Assembly: GCA_016791445.1 (NCBI GenBank)
Contig: JAEUMP010000006.1
Span: 243,632-307,631, forward strand
Source: Hyphomonadaceae bacterium
GTDB taxonomy: Bacteria; Pseudomonadota; Alphaproteobacteria; Caulobacterales; Aquidulcibacteraceae
DNA: 64,000 bases
Direction of reading: 5' to 3'
Position 1 is the stretch's first letter. Every line of letters starts with the position of its first letter. This document shows positions 43,710-52,313 of the stretch, in pieces. Below the pieces are notes generated by a model. It had not been told where the DNA came from, did not search any database, and saw only the letters and a list, made by a program, of their open reading frames with translations. The translations under genes and the position numbers were made by a program.

Positions 43710-44771
43710 CTAGCCCTGATACTTCCTGCCAGACAGTACAGCATGAAGTCCCTCGGGCCGCAGCTGCGTGTATCGCTTCAGTTGCTTCCAATCTTTGTGA
43801 CCGGTGACCAGAGGCACCTGTTCGATCGTGAGGCCCGCCTCGAATAGGCGGCTTGTCGCTTCGTGGCGCATGTCGTGGAAGTGCAGGTCAATGATCCCGA
43901 GGTCTTTCACTGCCCTCTGGAATGCGGTTCCCGCCGATTTTGCATTGTGCGGGAAGCAGCGGCTCTGGTTGAGCCTGAGGGCGCGCTGCTCTTGTAGTAG
44001 CTCCCAGGCGTCATAGCCGGTCGACGCGAGTAGGGGCACGCGCTGGTCGTTGCCATCCTTCTTGCGAGGGTCCTTGCGGTCGGGGACGAGGATGGTCCGG
44101 GTGCGCTCATCGAGCGTGTGCCATTCGATACGGAATATCTCATCGATCCGCATGGCGGTTGCGATCGCGAACTTCACGACCCGCGTCATGGGGATGGTGT
44201 AGCGCGGGTTTGCATCGAAATGCGCGAATAGCTTTTCCAGCTCTTTCTCGGTCGGGCGGCGCTCGCGCTCGTCGGCGGCACCCACAAGGCCAAGCCGGCG
44301 GAGCGCAACGCGCGCCAACCGCACCGCTTCCGCATCGACCGCCACGCCGTGCACGGCAGCGGCGTCCGTCAGGATCGTGCCGATGAATGAGATATCGACC
44401 GCGAGTGTCGCGGGGCCAGCGCCGTCCTTCGCGCGCTGACGGCCGTACTGGATGAGCCTGTCGCGGGTTAAGCCAGAGAGGGGAGTTGCGCCGAGTTCGA
44501 CCCGGAGGCGATTGAGCACGCTGCGTTTCGAGCGGCGGAGCGGTTTGCCGACTTCATGTAGGTCGTTGATGTGCAGATCGATCAGGCTCGCGAAGCTATC
44601 CTTGCGGCTTACTTGGCGCGTGGTGGGGTCAATCTGCTTGTCGATTGCGCGCTCAAGGTCGCGCGCCCACTCCTCGGCGTCTGACTTGCGCAGGAACGTC
44701 TTGCAGATGCTATGACCGTCGCGGCGCACTTGAGCGCGCCATTTGCCCCGACGCTTATCAATCGACGCCAT
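43710..44771 (-). CDS. int: Tyrosine site-specific integrase (dusA-associated)
   Basis: This 353-residue integrase has a basic N-terminal arm-binding domain (SIDKRRGKWRAQVRRDGHS), a core-binding domain and a catalytic domain with Arg in AIATAMRIDEIFR, the HxxR box DMRHEATSRLF, His in VPLVTGHKDW and the nucleophile Tyr in LKRYTQL. It lies 195 bases inside the right att site and is transcribed inward. Integration into the dusA 5' end is shown by the att repeats. ATG 44771 is preferred over 44792. Confidence 0.93.
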   Translation of the reverse strand: MASIDKRRGKWRAQVRRDGHSICKTFLRKSDAEEWARDLERAIDKQIDPTTRQVSRKDSFASLIDLHINDLHEVGKPLRRSKRSVLNRLRVELGATPLSGLTRDRLIQYGRQRAKDGAGPATLAVDISFIGTILTDAAAVHGVAVDAEAVRLARVALRRLGLVGAADERERRPTEKELEKLFAHFDANPRYTIPMTRVVKFAIATAMRIDEIFRIEWHTLDERTRTILVPDRKDPRKKDGNDQRVPLLASTGYDAWELLQEQRALRLNQSRCFPHNAKSAGTAFQRAVKDLGIIDLHFHDMRHEATSRLFEAGLTIEQVPLVTGHKDWKQLKRYTQLRPEGLHAVLSGRKYQG

Positions 44772-44885
44772 GAAGCTGCGCTCCGCAACCACAACCCGCC
44801 TGATGAGGGCCTCAAGCCGAATCTGGTCACGCTCCGGTCACACGCAGTCTGGAAAAGCCGGGAAAAATGCGGAACACAGGTCGAA

Positions 44886-44899
44886 CGTGCGGTCACAAA
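44886..44899 (+). repeat. Integrase arm-type repeat at the right end
   Basis: CGTGCGGTCACAAA shares GCGGTCACAA with the left-end repeats at 5500 and 5615, in the same orientation, about 70 bases inside the right att core. A weaker match, CTCCGGTCACAC, lies at 44833-44844. Confidence 0.55.
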
Positions 44900-44936
44900 T
44901 CAGCACATCTAGTTCACTGATGTTCCAATAAAAAAT

Positions 44937-44993
44937 ATGAAAAATCAATCGCATAAGTTCTGCATTGCCCCCATGATGGATTGGACCGATTAA
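44937..44993 (+). pseudogene. Element-borne surrogate dusA 5' end
   Basis: This frame reads MKNQSHKFCIAPMMDWTD and stops at TAA. It has its own ATG and codons unlike the native copy before the att core, then joins the core in the DusA frame. In a simple insertion it would continue into the dusA body and restore the enzyme. Here it runs into a stop two codons past the core, showing that something other than dusA lies to the right. Confidence 0.75.
44967..44986 (+). repeat. Right attachment core (attR)
   Basis: GCCCCCATGATGGATTGGAC is identical to 5448-5467. It sits 195 bases beyond the start of the integrase gene and forms the junction between this element and the copper region. Confidence 0.9.
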
Positions 44994-45158
44994 GCCTGAT
45001 TTATAAGGGTTTTCCTCTCGTCGTGTGCACTGTGTGTGCAGCGAGAGACGAGAGCTCGCTTCGCCGCAGAACGAGCGTGTGCATTCGACGCGATGCGCGA
45101 AGATTGGGAAGCGGAGTGACGATGCGGGAAGAGATCGCGTTGGCAGCGATCGCGTGAC

Positions 45159-46427
45159 TCAGATGAAAAACACCGGCGCGAACCCGCCGCCGGGCGTGCG
45201 GAAATTCGTGGTCTGTCCCTGATAGAGGCGGGCGGCGGCGATGAGCGGCTCGCCCGCATAGGTGTAGAGGCGCACATCGACTTTGCGTTGGACGCGCTCT
45301 CCATCGACTTCGATGGTGCGCTCCCCGGGTGCTGCGAAATCCTGGGCGATATAGGCGCTTCTGCCGATGTTATCCCACACGCCCTTGGTCAGCTTGTCGC
45401 CGCGATAGACCGCCTTGCTGGCGTGCCCGGAGGCCGGTTTGAAGAAGAGTCCTTTGCGCTCACGCCAGAGCTGGTCGGCATTTTCGCCTGTGACACTCAC
45501 CGCGCGCGGCACACCTGAAAGCGCGGCGACCGAAGCGGCGTCCAATCCCCACACGCCAAGCGCCGCGCGGTCTGAGAGCAGGGTGAGATTGCGCTTGTCG
45601 GCGAAGAGCGCGTGATTGCGCGGACCGGGTGTCACAACGACAGCGCCGGCTTCATAGGCGGTGCGCAGGGCGGCATGACGGGGATCGTCGAGAGAGAAAT
45701 CGACAAGGCGGTTGTAGACGAGATCGATCGGGACGCCGCCCTCTTGAAGGACGTCACACTCGAAACGCAGCGTCGCCGGATCAGCAATTACGGCTTCATA
45801 GCCATGTCGCTCGAACAAACGCTTCGCTAGCACGAATTCGGGATAGAGATATTGGTCCTGCGGTGCGTCATCGACGATAGCGATGCGCCGCAGCGCGCCG
45901 GTCCTGCCTTGGCGCTTCCATTCGGCTTCGAACATCTCGATCGCGCGGCTCTCAAACTGCGCGAGAGACTGGCGTGCAAGTCCTTGCTCGACTTCGGCGC
46001 AACAGGCGATCTGCGCCTGCGCCAGGAACGCGTTTAGAAAGGCTCCGCCGGCATTGGTGTTGATCTCGATAAGCTTCGGGCCATCCGGCGTCAGGTGAAA
46101 GTCGTAGCCCATGAGGGCGCCCAGTGGGCCGTGATCCATTCGAGCGATAGCGGGCGCCCAGGAGAACGCGGCCTGTTGGTATTGGGGCAAGCGCGCAGCC
46201 GCTTCAATGGCGTGCACAATCGCTTGCATGGCTTCACCGTCCGCTTTGGGCAGGAATACGGGCGCATGCGAAAATAAATGTGGGCGTGACTTGATGAAGT
46301 GCTCGAAGAAGGCCGCGTCGCCCGCTTCGTGCTGTAGCGATGAAGCGAGTGCATCGTGATCGAGCGTTACGCAAAAGCACTCGCGGTTAAGGTGGTCGGC
46401 GGCCGCGCGAGATTCGATGAGCGCCAC
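45159..46427 (-). CDS. ATP-grasp-like hypothetical protein
   Basis: From GTG 46427, which has GGAAGG upstream, this is 422 residues; a GTG at 46466 is possible. Segments typical of ATP-grasp ligases include GYDFHLTPDGPKLIEINTN (metal-binding Glu and Asn) and a Lys-containing strand LFFKPASGHASKAVY. The order of the segments resembles glutathionylspermidine-synthase-like, circularly permuted proteins. The substrate is unknown. It is the first gene right of the att site, with 165 bases of gene-free sequence between, and reads towards the att site. Confidence 0.6.
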   Translation of the reverse strand: MALIESRAAADHLNRECFCVTLDHDALASSLQHEAGDAAFFEHFIKSRPHLFSHAPVFLPKADGEAMQAIVHAIEAAARLPQYQQAAFSWAPAIARMDHGPLGALMGYDFHLTPDGPKLIEINTNAGGAFLNAFLAQAQIACCAEVEQGLARQSLAQFESRAIEMFEAEWKRQGRTGALRRIAIVDDAPQDQYLYPEFVLAKRLFERHGYEAVIADPATLRFECDVLQEGGVPIDLVYNRLVDFSLDDPRHAALRTAYEAGAVVVTPGPRNHALFADKRNLTLLSDRAALGVWGLDAASVAALSGVPRAVSVTGENADQLWRERKGLFFKPASGHASKAVYRGDKLTKGVWDNIGRSAYIAQDFAAPGERTIEVDGERVQRKVDVRLYTYAGEPLIAAARLYQGQTTNFRTPGGGFAPVFFI

Positions 46428-46515
46428 GTTCTTAACCCTTCCATGACCAGCGGGACCGCCAGCCACTTATATACAAACTATGCAGTCTCGCGAATTGTGC
46501 TGTGCAACACAAAAT

Positions 46516-47373
46516 TTAGTGTATCGGCGGGCCAGTAAACGTGGTCGCTATGCCGACGAGAATGAGCGCACTGGCGAATAGGAAGGCGTCGAAGGTCAAC
46601 GTGGTGTTGAGTGCGCGGCGTCCTTCTGTTGGCGCGTCGCGTAGCTTTCGCGTCACGATCTGCTTGTTGTAGGCGCCCAGCCCAAGAGCAGCGCCTGCAA
46701 CGGCGAGCTTTGCCGCCAGCAATTGTCCGTAGGCGCTGGTGAGAAGGGCGTTGACGCCTCCAGCCAGGAGCACGGCCAGCCAGAGGCCAATTACGAACAG
46801 GAGCGGGATGATGAAGAGTGCGAGGCGCGAGAAGCGTTCTGAACGCGCCAGAACGATTTGATCTGACAGAGATGCATGCGGCCAAAGCGTGATAGGTGCG
46901 GCGATCCAGAAGGCGGCGATCAGCACATGCAGCCCGGCCGCCCACGGCGCCAGATCAGGTTGTTCAAGCGCCTGCGTGTGTCCCGTCAGCGCAAAGCCAG
47001 CCGCGAGCGCAATCGATGCGAGCCCCGCAAGGGCGGATCTCTGGAATAGCCACGCAACAAAGAGGAGGGTGGCGCCAAGCGCAAAGGCAACCGAACTTGG
47101 CGCCAGCGCCGGCCACGTCCAGGACAGCGTGGCAGGATCGAAGATGCTGTTGAGCGAGCCGCCGAGTTGAACATTGGCGATCATCAGGCGAAGCGTCGCG
47201 AATACGAGCGCCGCGCCGCCAAACCACGCGGCTGAGCGCAAGGAGCGCGCGCGATCGCTACGTTCGACGATTTGCATGCCCGCATGCAGGCCAAGGCCTG
47301 CGGCCAGCAAGGCCGTTACATAGAGGCCGAGCTTGACCGCAAGCAGCGCCGGCGCCAGCGGATCGGCTTCCAT
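46516..47373 (-). CDS. copD: Copper resistance protein CopD
   Basis: This 285-residue integral membrane protein has eight predicted membrane segments and the CopD-domain pattern in the second half (ERFSRLALFIIPLLFVIGLW, then SAYGQLLAAKLAVAGAALGL). Members move copper across the inner membrane together with CopC. The start codon region overlaps the end of copC by one base. It ends the copper operon copA-copB-copC-like-copC-copD read on the minus strand. Confidence 0.88.
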   Translation of the reverse strand: MEADPLAPALLAVKLGLYVTALLAAGLGLHAGMQIVERSDRARSLRSAAWFGGAALVFATLRLMIANVQLGGSLNSIFDPATLSWTWPALAPSSVAFALGATLLFVAWLFQRSALAGLASIALAAGFALTGHTQALEQPDLAPWAAGLHVLIAAFWIAAPITLWPHASLSDQIVLARSERFSRLALFIIPLLFVIGLWLAVLLAGGVNALLTSAYGQLLAAKLAVAGAALGLGAYNKQIVTRKLRDAPTEGRRALNTTLTFDAFLFASALILVGIATTFTGPPIH

Positions 47374-47726
47374 CAGCCAGAAATCGTGAAATGGACCGCG
47401 CCGGGCATGGCGTGTCCGTCATGCGCGATGGTGCGCCAAGCGAGCGTGTAGGCGCCGGGCGCCAGGGATGGCAGAGGAATTGCGAACGAAGACGCCATTG
47501 CGCGCGGGGGCGTGTAGTCGAGCGCCACGGCGCGGCCGGCGGAATCGGTCAAAGTGACGTTTGCGAGTCCGGTGGCGCCTGAGAACACAATCGTGAAGTT
47601 CGCTGGCGCTCGCGCGAGCGTGGCGTTCTCAGCGATGTTGGTTTCGCGAACGCTCGTGTGTGCAAGCGCGGGCGTCGCGACCGTCATCATGGCGGCGGTT
47701 ACGATCGCCATAGCGAGACGTTTCAT
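47373..47726 (-). CDS. copC: Copper-binding periplasmic protein CopC
   Basis: This 117-residue protein has a signal peptide ending ATPALA, so the mature protein begins with the copper(II)-binding His (HTSVRET). The second binding part is AHDGHAMPGAVHF near the C-terminus, giving Asp and His ligands. The Met-rich copper(I) loop of plasmid-type CopC is missing, so it is probably a copper(II)-only form. It lies between the second CopC-like gene and copD. Confidence 0.88.
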   Translation of the reverse strand: MKRLAMAIVTAAMMTVATPALAHTSVRETNIAENATLARAPANFTIVFSGATGLANVTLTDSAGRAVALDYTPPRAMASSFAIPLPSLAPGAYTLAWRTIAHDGHAMPGAVHFTISG

Positions 47727-47752
47727 TGGTTTCTCCTCTTTGAGAGCAGTCG

Positions 47753-48127
47753 TTAGTGGACCATGTAGCGGACGCGGCCGGTCATGGTGTGATTGTCCGC
47801 GCCGCTGGCAGTCCAGGCGATGGTGTAATTGCCGGGCGCGAGGCGCGGCAGGGAAGCGGAAACAGTTGTCCCCGCCGTCGCGCCTGAGAGATCAACAGAC
47901 GAAGGATCGCCGCCCTGTGGCGTGATGACGAGGCTCGTCAAGCGCATTGCGTGCGCAAATGTGGCGCTGAAGCGTTCCGGGGTCGCGCCCATCGTGCCAT
48001 CTCCAGGCGTGGTTTGCACGGTGGTCGCGGCGCCATGCGCGCCGTGATCGTGGTTCTGTGCAAGCGCGAGCGGCGCGTGCAAAGCCAGCGCCAAGCCGGC
48101 TGCAAGTGCGAGAAGGGCTTTACGCAT
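47753..48127 (-). CDS. Second CopC-like periplasmic copper protein
   Basis: This 124-residue protein has a signal peptide ending APLALA and a mature N-terminus rich in His (QNHDHGAHGA) that could bind copper. The rest has the CopC beta-sandwich pattern (MRLTSLVITPQGG, then LAPGNYTIAWTASGADNHTM). It resembles its neighbour CopC but has a His-cluster extension in place of the plain N-terminal His. It probably buffers or transfers copper in the periplasm. Confidence 0.8.
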   Translation of the reverse strand: MRKALLALAAGLALALHAPLALAQNHDHGAHGAATTVQTTPGDGTMGATPERFSATFAHAMRLTSLVITPQGGDPSSVDLSGATAGTTVSASLPRLAPGNYTIAWTASGADNHTMTGRVRYMVH

Positions 48128-48145
48128 GAGAATTCTCCTCTTGTG

Positions 48146-49054
48146 TTAGAACAAGGCGCGCACGCCGAGCACGACGCGGGTCGCGTCGGGATCGTCGCCG
48201 TTCGCCTTGATGAGATCGCGCGTGTCGCCGACCGCGCCGCTCCATTCGACGCCGACATAGGGAGCGAAACTCCGGGTGATTTCGTAACGGAGTCGCGCGC
48301 CAGCCAGGACATTGGAGACGCCTGCGCCGATTGCGAACTCTGGGATATCTTCCGCGGACAGCGAAACTTCGGCGCGCGGCTGCAGAATGAGGCGCTGCGT
48401 CAGCCGTAGGTCGTATTCCGCTTGCGCACGCGCGGTGACTTCACCCTCGTTCGAGATAAAGAGCGCGCCATCGACCTCGAACCAATAGGGGGCGAGGCCC
48501 TGAACGCCGAGCACAAGGTCGGTGCGATCGCCCTCCGGGCGATAGGTTTGACGCACCCCGCCCTGCAGATCGAAATAGGGCGTGATCGCGCGGCTGTAGA
48601 GCAGTTGAAGCTCGGCGTGTTCGACATCGCCGTCGAACTCGCCTTCGCCTTCCGACTTCCACCAGAAGCGATTGATGTCGCCGCCATACCAGCCTTGTAC
48701 GTCCCAGGCATAGCCTTCGTCGCCGTCATCGAAGGTTGCTTCCAGGCGATCCAGGATGACAGCGTGCGTGATGACTTCGCCGTTCTCCACGCGCAATTGC
48801 TCTCTGGCGCGCGCCATTACTGCGGGGTCGAAGTAGCGGTCGGCGGCATCGGCGGGACCACGCCCCGGAGCAGCGGAGACGGAGGGCGTCTGCATGTCAG
48901 TCGGCATCTGCATGTCGTGTCCGGCGTGCGGATCGGGCGTTTGAGCCGGCGTGACTTGCGCCGGTGGCGTTTGGGTATGCGCGGAATGATCCTGCGCGGC
49001 GGCCGGCGCTATGGTGAGCAGGATCGGCGCGAGGGCTGTAGCGATGACTCTCAC
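48146..49054 (-). CDS. copB: Copper resistance outer-membrane protein CopB/PcoB
   Basis: This 302-residue protein has a signal peptide, then a His/Met-rich stretch (HSAHTQTPPAQ, HAGHDMQMPTDMQTP), then a beta-barrel domain with alternating aromatic strands (YAWDVQGWYGGDINRFWWKS) ending in a terminal Phe (LGVRALF), as outer-membrane barrels do. This matches PcoB/CopB. Its start overlaps the copA stop by 4 bases. Confidence 0.9.
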   Translation of the reverse strand: MRVIATALAPILLTIAPAAAQDHSAHTQTPPAQVTPAQTPDPHAGHDMQMPTDMQTPSVSAAPGRGPADAADRYFDPAVMARAREQLRVENGEVITHAVILDRLEATFDDGDEGYAWDVQGWYGGDINRFWWKSEGEGEFDGDVEHAELQLLYSRAITPYFDLQGGVRQTYRPEGDRTDLVLGVQGLAPYWFEVDGALFISNEGEVTARAQAEYDLRLTQRLILQPRAEVSLSAEDIPEFAIGAGVSNVLAGARLRYEITRSFAPYVGVEWSGAVGDTRDLIKANGDDPDATRVVLGVRALF

Positions 49055-50781
49055 GATGCGGCCTCATCGAGCGGACGGACCGTGACAACATTGAACATGC
49101 CAGCATGCATGTGCATGAGCATGTGGCAGTGGAAGGCCCAGTCTCCTGGATTGTCGGCGGTGAGGTCGAACGAGACGCGCCCGCCCGGCGCGACATTGAC
49201 GGTGTGCTTCAAGGGTTGATGACCTGGATGGCCATTCACGAGCTCAAAAAAGTGGCCGTGCAGGTGAATGGGGTGGGACATCATCGTGTCGTTGATCAAT
49301 GTCACGCGCACACGTTCGTTGCGCGCAAAGCGTATCGGCTCGACGAGTTCGCTGAAGCGGCGGCCATCGAAGCCCCACATGAAGCGTTCCATGTTGCCGG
49401 TGAGATGAATTTGCATGGTGCGTGACGGCGCGCGTGTATCGCGATTGGGAGTGAGCGCGACGAGATCGGTGTAAACGAGAACGCGATGATCTACCGTCTC
49501 AAGCCCCGTCGGCCGTTCGGCCAGACGATTTTCCGGCATTGGCGCAATCGACTGGACGCCGACGCCAACGACCATATTGGGTGGCGCTAGAGATGGGTCG
49601 CGCATGTTCATGCCGCCCGAACCATGATCCATGCCGCCATGGTCCATGCCGCTCATGCCCGCCATCGACCCCATATCCATGCCCATGTCGCGCATGGTGA
49701 GGTTGGGGATTTGGCGCAGCGGTGGAACCTCTGCGCTCATGCCGAGGCGCGGCGCAAGCGTAGCGCGGCCCATGCCGGAGCGATCCATTGCTTCGGCGAC
49801 TATGGTGAAGGCGCGATCCTCTGTCGGCTGCACGATCACGTCATAGGTTTCAGCGATGGAGATCTGGAATTCGTCCGTCTCAACCGGACGCACGTTCTCA
49901 CCGTCAGCCTGCACGATCGTCATCGGCAGACCGGGAATGCGAACATTGAAGATTGTCATCGCCGCTGCATTGATGATGCGCAGACGCACGCGCTCGCCGG
50001 GGCGGAAAAGGCCCGTCCAATTCTCGGCGGGACCATGTCCGTTGACGAGATAGGTGTAGGTCGATCCGCTCACATCGAGAATGTCGCGCGGGTCCATGCG
50101 CATCCCGGCCCACATGCGCCGCTCCTCGGCGGTCATTCGGTCTTCGCCGGAGAGCAGGCCGGCGACGGTCGTGCGTTGCTGGTTGAAATAGCCTGGGCTC
50201 GCCTTCAGGCGGCGCAGGATTTCGTGCGGATGCAGGAAGCTCCAATCGGAGAGGATGAGAACATGCTCGCGATCATAGGCGACGGGATCGGGCGTCGCTG
50301 GATCGATGATGATGGGGCCGTAATGGCCCATCGCTTCCTGAAGACCCGAATGGCTGTGATACCAAAACGTGCCGGCCTGCCGGACTGGGAACTCATAGAC
50401 AAATGTCTCGCGCGGGCGAATGCCTGGAAAGCTCACGCCCGGTACGCCGTCCATCTGGAACGGAAGCAGGAGGCCGTGCCAGTGAATGGACGTGTCTTCG
50501 TCTAGTGTGTTGGTCACGGAGAGACGCGCAGGCTGACCTTCTCGAAGACGCAGAAGCGGCGCCGGCAGTGTGCCATTGACGGTGACGGCGTGCCCCGTCC
50601 GTCCGCCGACGCTGAAGGGCGTGTGGCCCACGCTGAGCGCGATGTCGGCGCCCGAAAGCGTAGGCAGTGTAGGCGCAATGCCTGCCGAGCCGCTTTGCGC
50701 CCAGGCGGGCAGCAAGGACGAAAGGCTGGCGAGACCTGCGCCGCCTGCGGCCTGCAGCAATGTTCGGCGGTCGAGTTTCAA
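49051..50781 (-). CDS. copA: Multicopper oxidase CopA/PcoA (periplasmic)
   Basis: This 576-residue protein has a twin-arginine signal (DRRTLLQAAGGAGLA) that exports the folded, copper-loaded enzyme. Copper ligands are in HWHGLLLPFQ, WYHSHSGLQE, HPIHLHGHFF and HCHMLMHMHAGMF. A Met/His-rich insert (DMGMDMGSMAGMSGMDHGG) lies near residues 365-390. It would oxidise copper(I) in the periplasm. It is the first gene of the five-gene operon behind the CueR-like box at 50814-50834. Confidence 0.94.
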   Translation of the reverse strand: MKLDRRTLLQAAGGAGLASLSSLLPAWAQSGSAGIAPTLPTLSGADIALSVGHTPFSVGGRTGHAVTVNGTLPAPLLRLREGQPARLSVTNTLDEDTSIHWHGLLLPFQMDGVPGVSFPGIRPRETFVYEFPVRQAGTFWYHSHSGLQEAMGHYGPIIIDPATPDPVAYDREHVLILSDWSFLHPHEILRRLKASPGYFNQQRTTVAGLLSGEDRMTAEERRMWAGMRMDPRDILDVSGSTYTYLVNGHGPAENWTGLFRPGERVRLRIINAAAMTIFNVRIPGLPMTIVQADGENVRPVETDEFQISIAETYDVIVQPTEDRAFTIVAEAMDRSGMGRATLAPRLGMSAEVPPLRQIPNLTMRDMGMDMGSMAGMSGMDHGGMDHGSGGMNMRDPSLAPPNMVVGVGVQSIAPMPENRLAERPTGLETVDHRVLVYTDLVALTPNRDTRAPSRTMQIHLTGNMERFMWGFDGRRFSELVEPIRFARNERVRVTLINDTMMSHPIHLHGHFFELVNGHPGHQPLKHTVNVAPGGRVSFDLTADNPGDWAFHCHMLMHMHAGMFNVVTVRPLDEAAS

Positions 50782-50813
50782 ACGCGCTTCTCCTCAAGTC
50801 TTGAAGAGCCTGC

Positions 50814-50834
50814 ACTTTCCCATCGTGGGAAGGT
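50814..50834 (-). promoter_or_regulatory. CueR-type operator upstream of copA
   Basis: On the minus strand: ACCTTCC-CACGATG-GGAAAGT, preceded by CTTG as a -35 element. It closely matches the box ahead of the P-type ATPase (53302-53322) and the MerR-family dyad consensus ACCTTCC-N7-GGAAGGT with one mismatch. It lies 33 bases before the copA start. Confidence 0.8.
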
Positions 50835-50895
50835 CAAGAGGCAGGATCATGGGCGCAGAGAGCAGCGCTCATGAACGAATACGCGCGCGCTGGTC

Positions 50896-51477
50896 TTATC
50901 CCTCATCGCCGGCGGGCGGCAGGCCAAGCCCCGATGCGAGCTGCGCGCGGGCGCGGTAAATGCGCATCTCCACGGCCTTGGGCGAGATGTTGAGAATTTG
51001 CGCTGCTTCCTTGTGCGACAGTCCTTCAAACTGCGTCAGCAGCAGAGGTTCCTTCAGGCCCGCCGGGAGATTGGCGATCTGGCGGTCAAGATCAGCGAGG
51101 CGGCGCTCTTGTTCGGGGTCAGTCTCCGAAGCAGGGATGGCCACCCTATGGGCGTTGTTGTCGATCGGTGCGGCCGCGAAGAAGAAACGCCGCACTGAGC
51201 GCCGTCGGCTCCAGTCCCGGCACTTGTTCAGCGCGATGCGCCGCAACCAGGCGCGCATCGGCCTTGCAGAATCGAAGCCCGGCAGTGCCGACCACGCAGC
51301 GAGAAAAGTATCCTGGAGCAGATCGTAAGCTTCGTCCGCATCGCCGACATAGCGGCGGATGAAGCGATAGAGCGCCTCCTTGTGGCGGCGCATGAGTTCG
51401 GTGAAGGCGCGGCTGTCGCCAGCGATGACGGCAGCCGCAAGCGCTGCGTCGTCCCGCGCGCTAGGCGGCGTGGTCAT
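50896..51477 (-). CDS. ECF-family RNA polymerase sigma factor, CnrH-like
   Basis: This 193-residue protein has sigma region 2 (AFTELMRRHKEALYRFIRRY, then DAYDLLQDTFLAAW-type residues with DEAYDLLQDTF) and region 4 (LPAGLKEPLLLTQFEGLSHK, then AAQILNISPKAVEMRIYRAR). The gene overlaps the upstream sensor gene by 4 bases. The order anti-sigma, sensor, sigma matches cnrYXH of Cupriavidus. It is expected to turn on metal-resistance promoters when the membrane pair senses metal. Confidence 0.9.
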   Translation of the reverse strand: MTTPPSARDDAALAAAVIAGDSRAFTELMRRHKEALYRFIRRYVGDADEAYDLLQDTFLAAWSALPGFDSARPMRAWLRRIALNKCRDWSRRRSVRRFFFAAAPIDNNAHRVAIPASETDPEQERRLADLDRQIANLPAGLKEPLLLTQFEGLSHKEAAQILNISPKAVEMRIYRARAQLASGLGLPPAGDEG

Positions 51478-51914
51478 TGCTGCTCTGTGGTCAGCGCCGA
51501 CACGACAGTGTTGTCGAAGACCTGTTTTTGCTCCGGCGTCAGCACTTCGCGCATGGCGAAGACATGCCGGATGGTTTCGGTCTGCAATTGCCCCATTGCG
51601 TGATGGAAGCGTTCGACAGCGCCGGTGACGCGCGGCCCGTAGCCATGCTCTTCGCGAATGGCGGAGGCGAGTTCGGCATTGGCGGCGCGCATCTCCAATT
51701 CAAGGGCGCGCTTGCGGGCAGCGAAGTCTGCTTCGAGGGTCTCGATCCGCTGTGTCTGATCGGTCGTCAGTTGAAGTTCGTTGTGAATGACCTCATGCAG
51801 CGAGGGCTGGCGATGCGTGCGGTCGAAAGCGAGCTTGCCGAGTCCGACGCCAGCAAAGCCGGCTGCAAGCGCGACAAGCGCGGTGATGAGAAGGCCGCGC
51901 AGACGAGGCGTCAC
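51474..51914 (-). CDS. Periplasmic heavy-metal sensor, CnrX-like
   Basis: This 146-residue protein has one N-terminal membrane segment (LRGLLITALVALAAGFAGVG) and a periplasmic helical hairpin of the CnrX/CpxP-like metal-resistance family, with His-containing helices (QPSLHEVIHNELQLT, then VERFHHAMGQL and ETIRHVFAMREVLTPEQ). His and Met side chains are likely ligands. It overlaps genes on both sides by 4 bases. Copper is the likely signal from context. Confidence 0.82.
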   Translation of the reverse strand: MTPRLRGLLITALVALAAGFAGVGLGKLAFDRTHRQPSLHEVIHNELQLTTDQTQRIETLEADFAARKRALELEMRAANAELASAIREEHGYGPRVTGAVERFHHAMGQLQTETIRHVFAMREVLTPEQKQVFDNTVVSALTTEQQ

Positions 51915-52189
51915 TGGCCACCCTCAAGCAGCGTGGAGGGAGCAAGCGAGGAATGGATCGCGAAGGGCGAACTGTCCTCCGATTGGGCTGCTGCGACGCC
52001 GCTGGCGAACGCGCCGGTTGTCAGCATCATGGCCGCCAGCGCCGCGCGCCAGCCCCATACGGCGCCGCGCGGCGCCTGACGGCGCGCGTCATCAATCCGC
52101 GCCCAGACGGCAGGCTCGAATTGATCCAGACGCCGATCGGAGGGCGCGTCGCGAAGGCGGGACAGGAGCTGTTCAAGACGGTCGGTCAT
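51911..52189 (-). CDS. Small membrane anti-sigma factor, CnrY-like
   Basis: This 92-residue protein has about 47 cytoplasmic residues rich in Arg and Asp, one membrane segment (GWRAALAAMMLTTGAFASGV) and a short periplasmic tail. Size and topology match CnrY, which holds its ECF sigma factor at the membrane until CnrX signals metal. Sequence similarity to CnrY cannot be judged by eye, so the call rests on gene order, size and topology. It is divergent from the DUF411 gene. Confidence 0.65.
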   Translation of the reverse strand: MTDRLEQLLSRLRDAPSDRRLDQFEPAVWARIDDARRQAPRGAVWGWRAALAAMMLTTGAFASGVAAAQSEDSSPFAIHSSLAPSTLLEGGQ

Positions 52190-52313
52190 GCGCGATCCAT
52201 GAGTTGTCGCTATTCATTACGCACGGAGCTGGACATTCCCTCAAGGCCATTCGGCGAGGGTTTTTGCGGGAGCGTGCGTAGCTCTAAGAAACGGACAATG
52301 GAGCGCGGGACGA

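Noticed and set aside
44912..44925. GTTC-ACTGAT-GTTC upstream of the integrase as a LexA box
   Set aside because: The spacer is 6 bases; the alphaproteobacterial LexA box needs 7.
52235..52239. GGAAT on the minus strand as a -35 of an ECF promoter for the CnrY-like gene
   Set aside because: The match is too short and the -10 element (GCGTAA region) is not convincing by eye.
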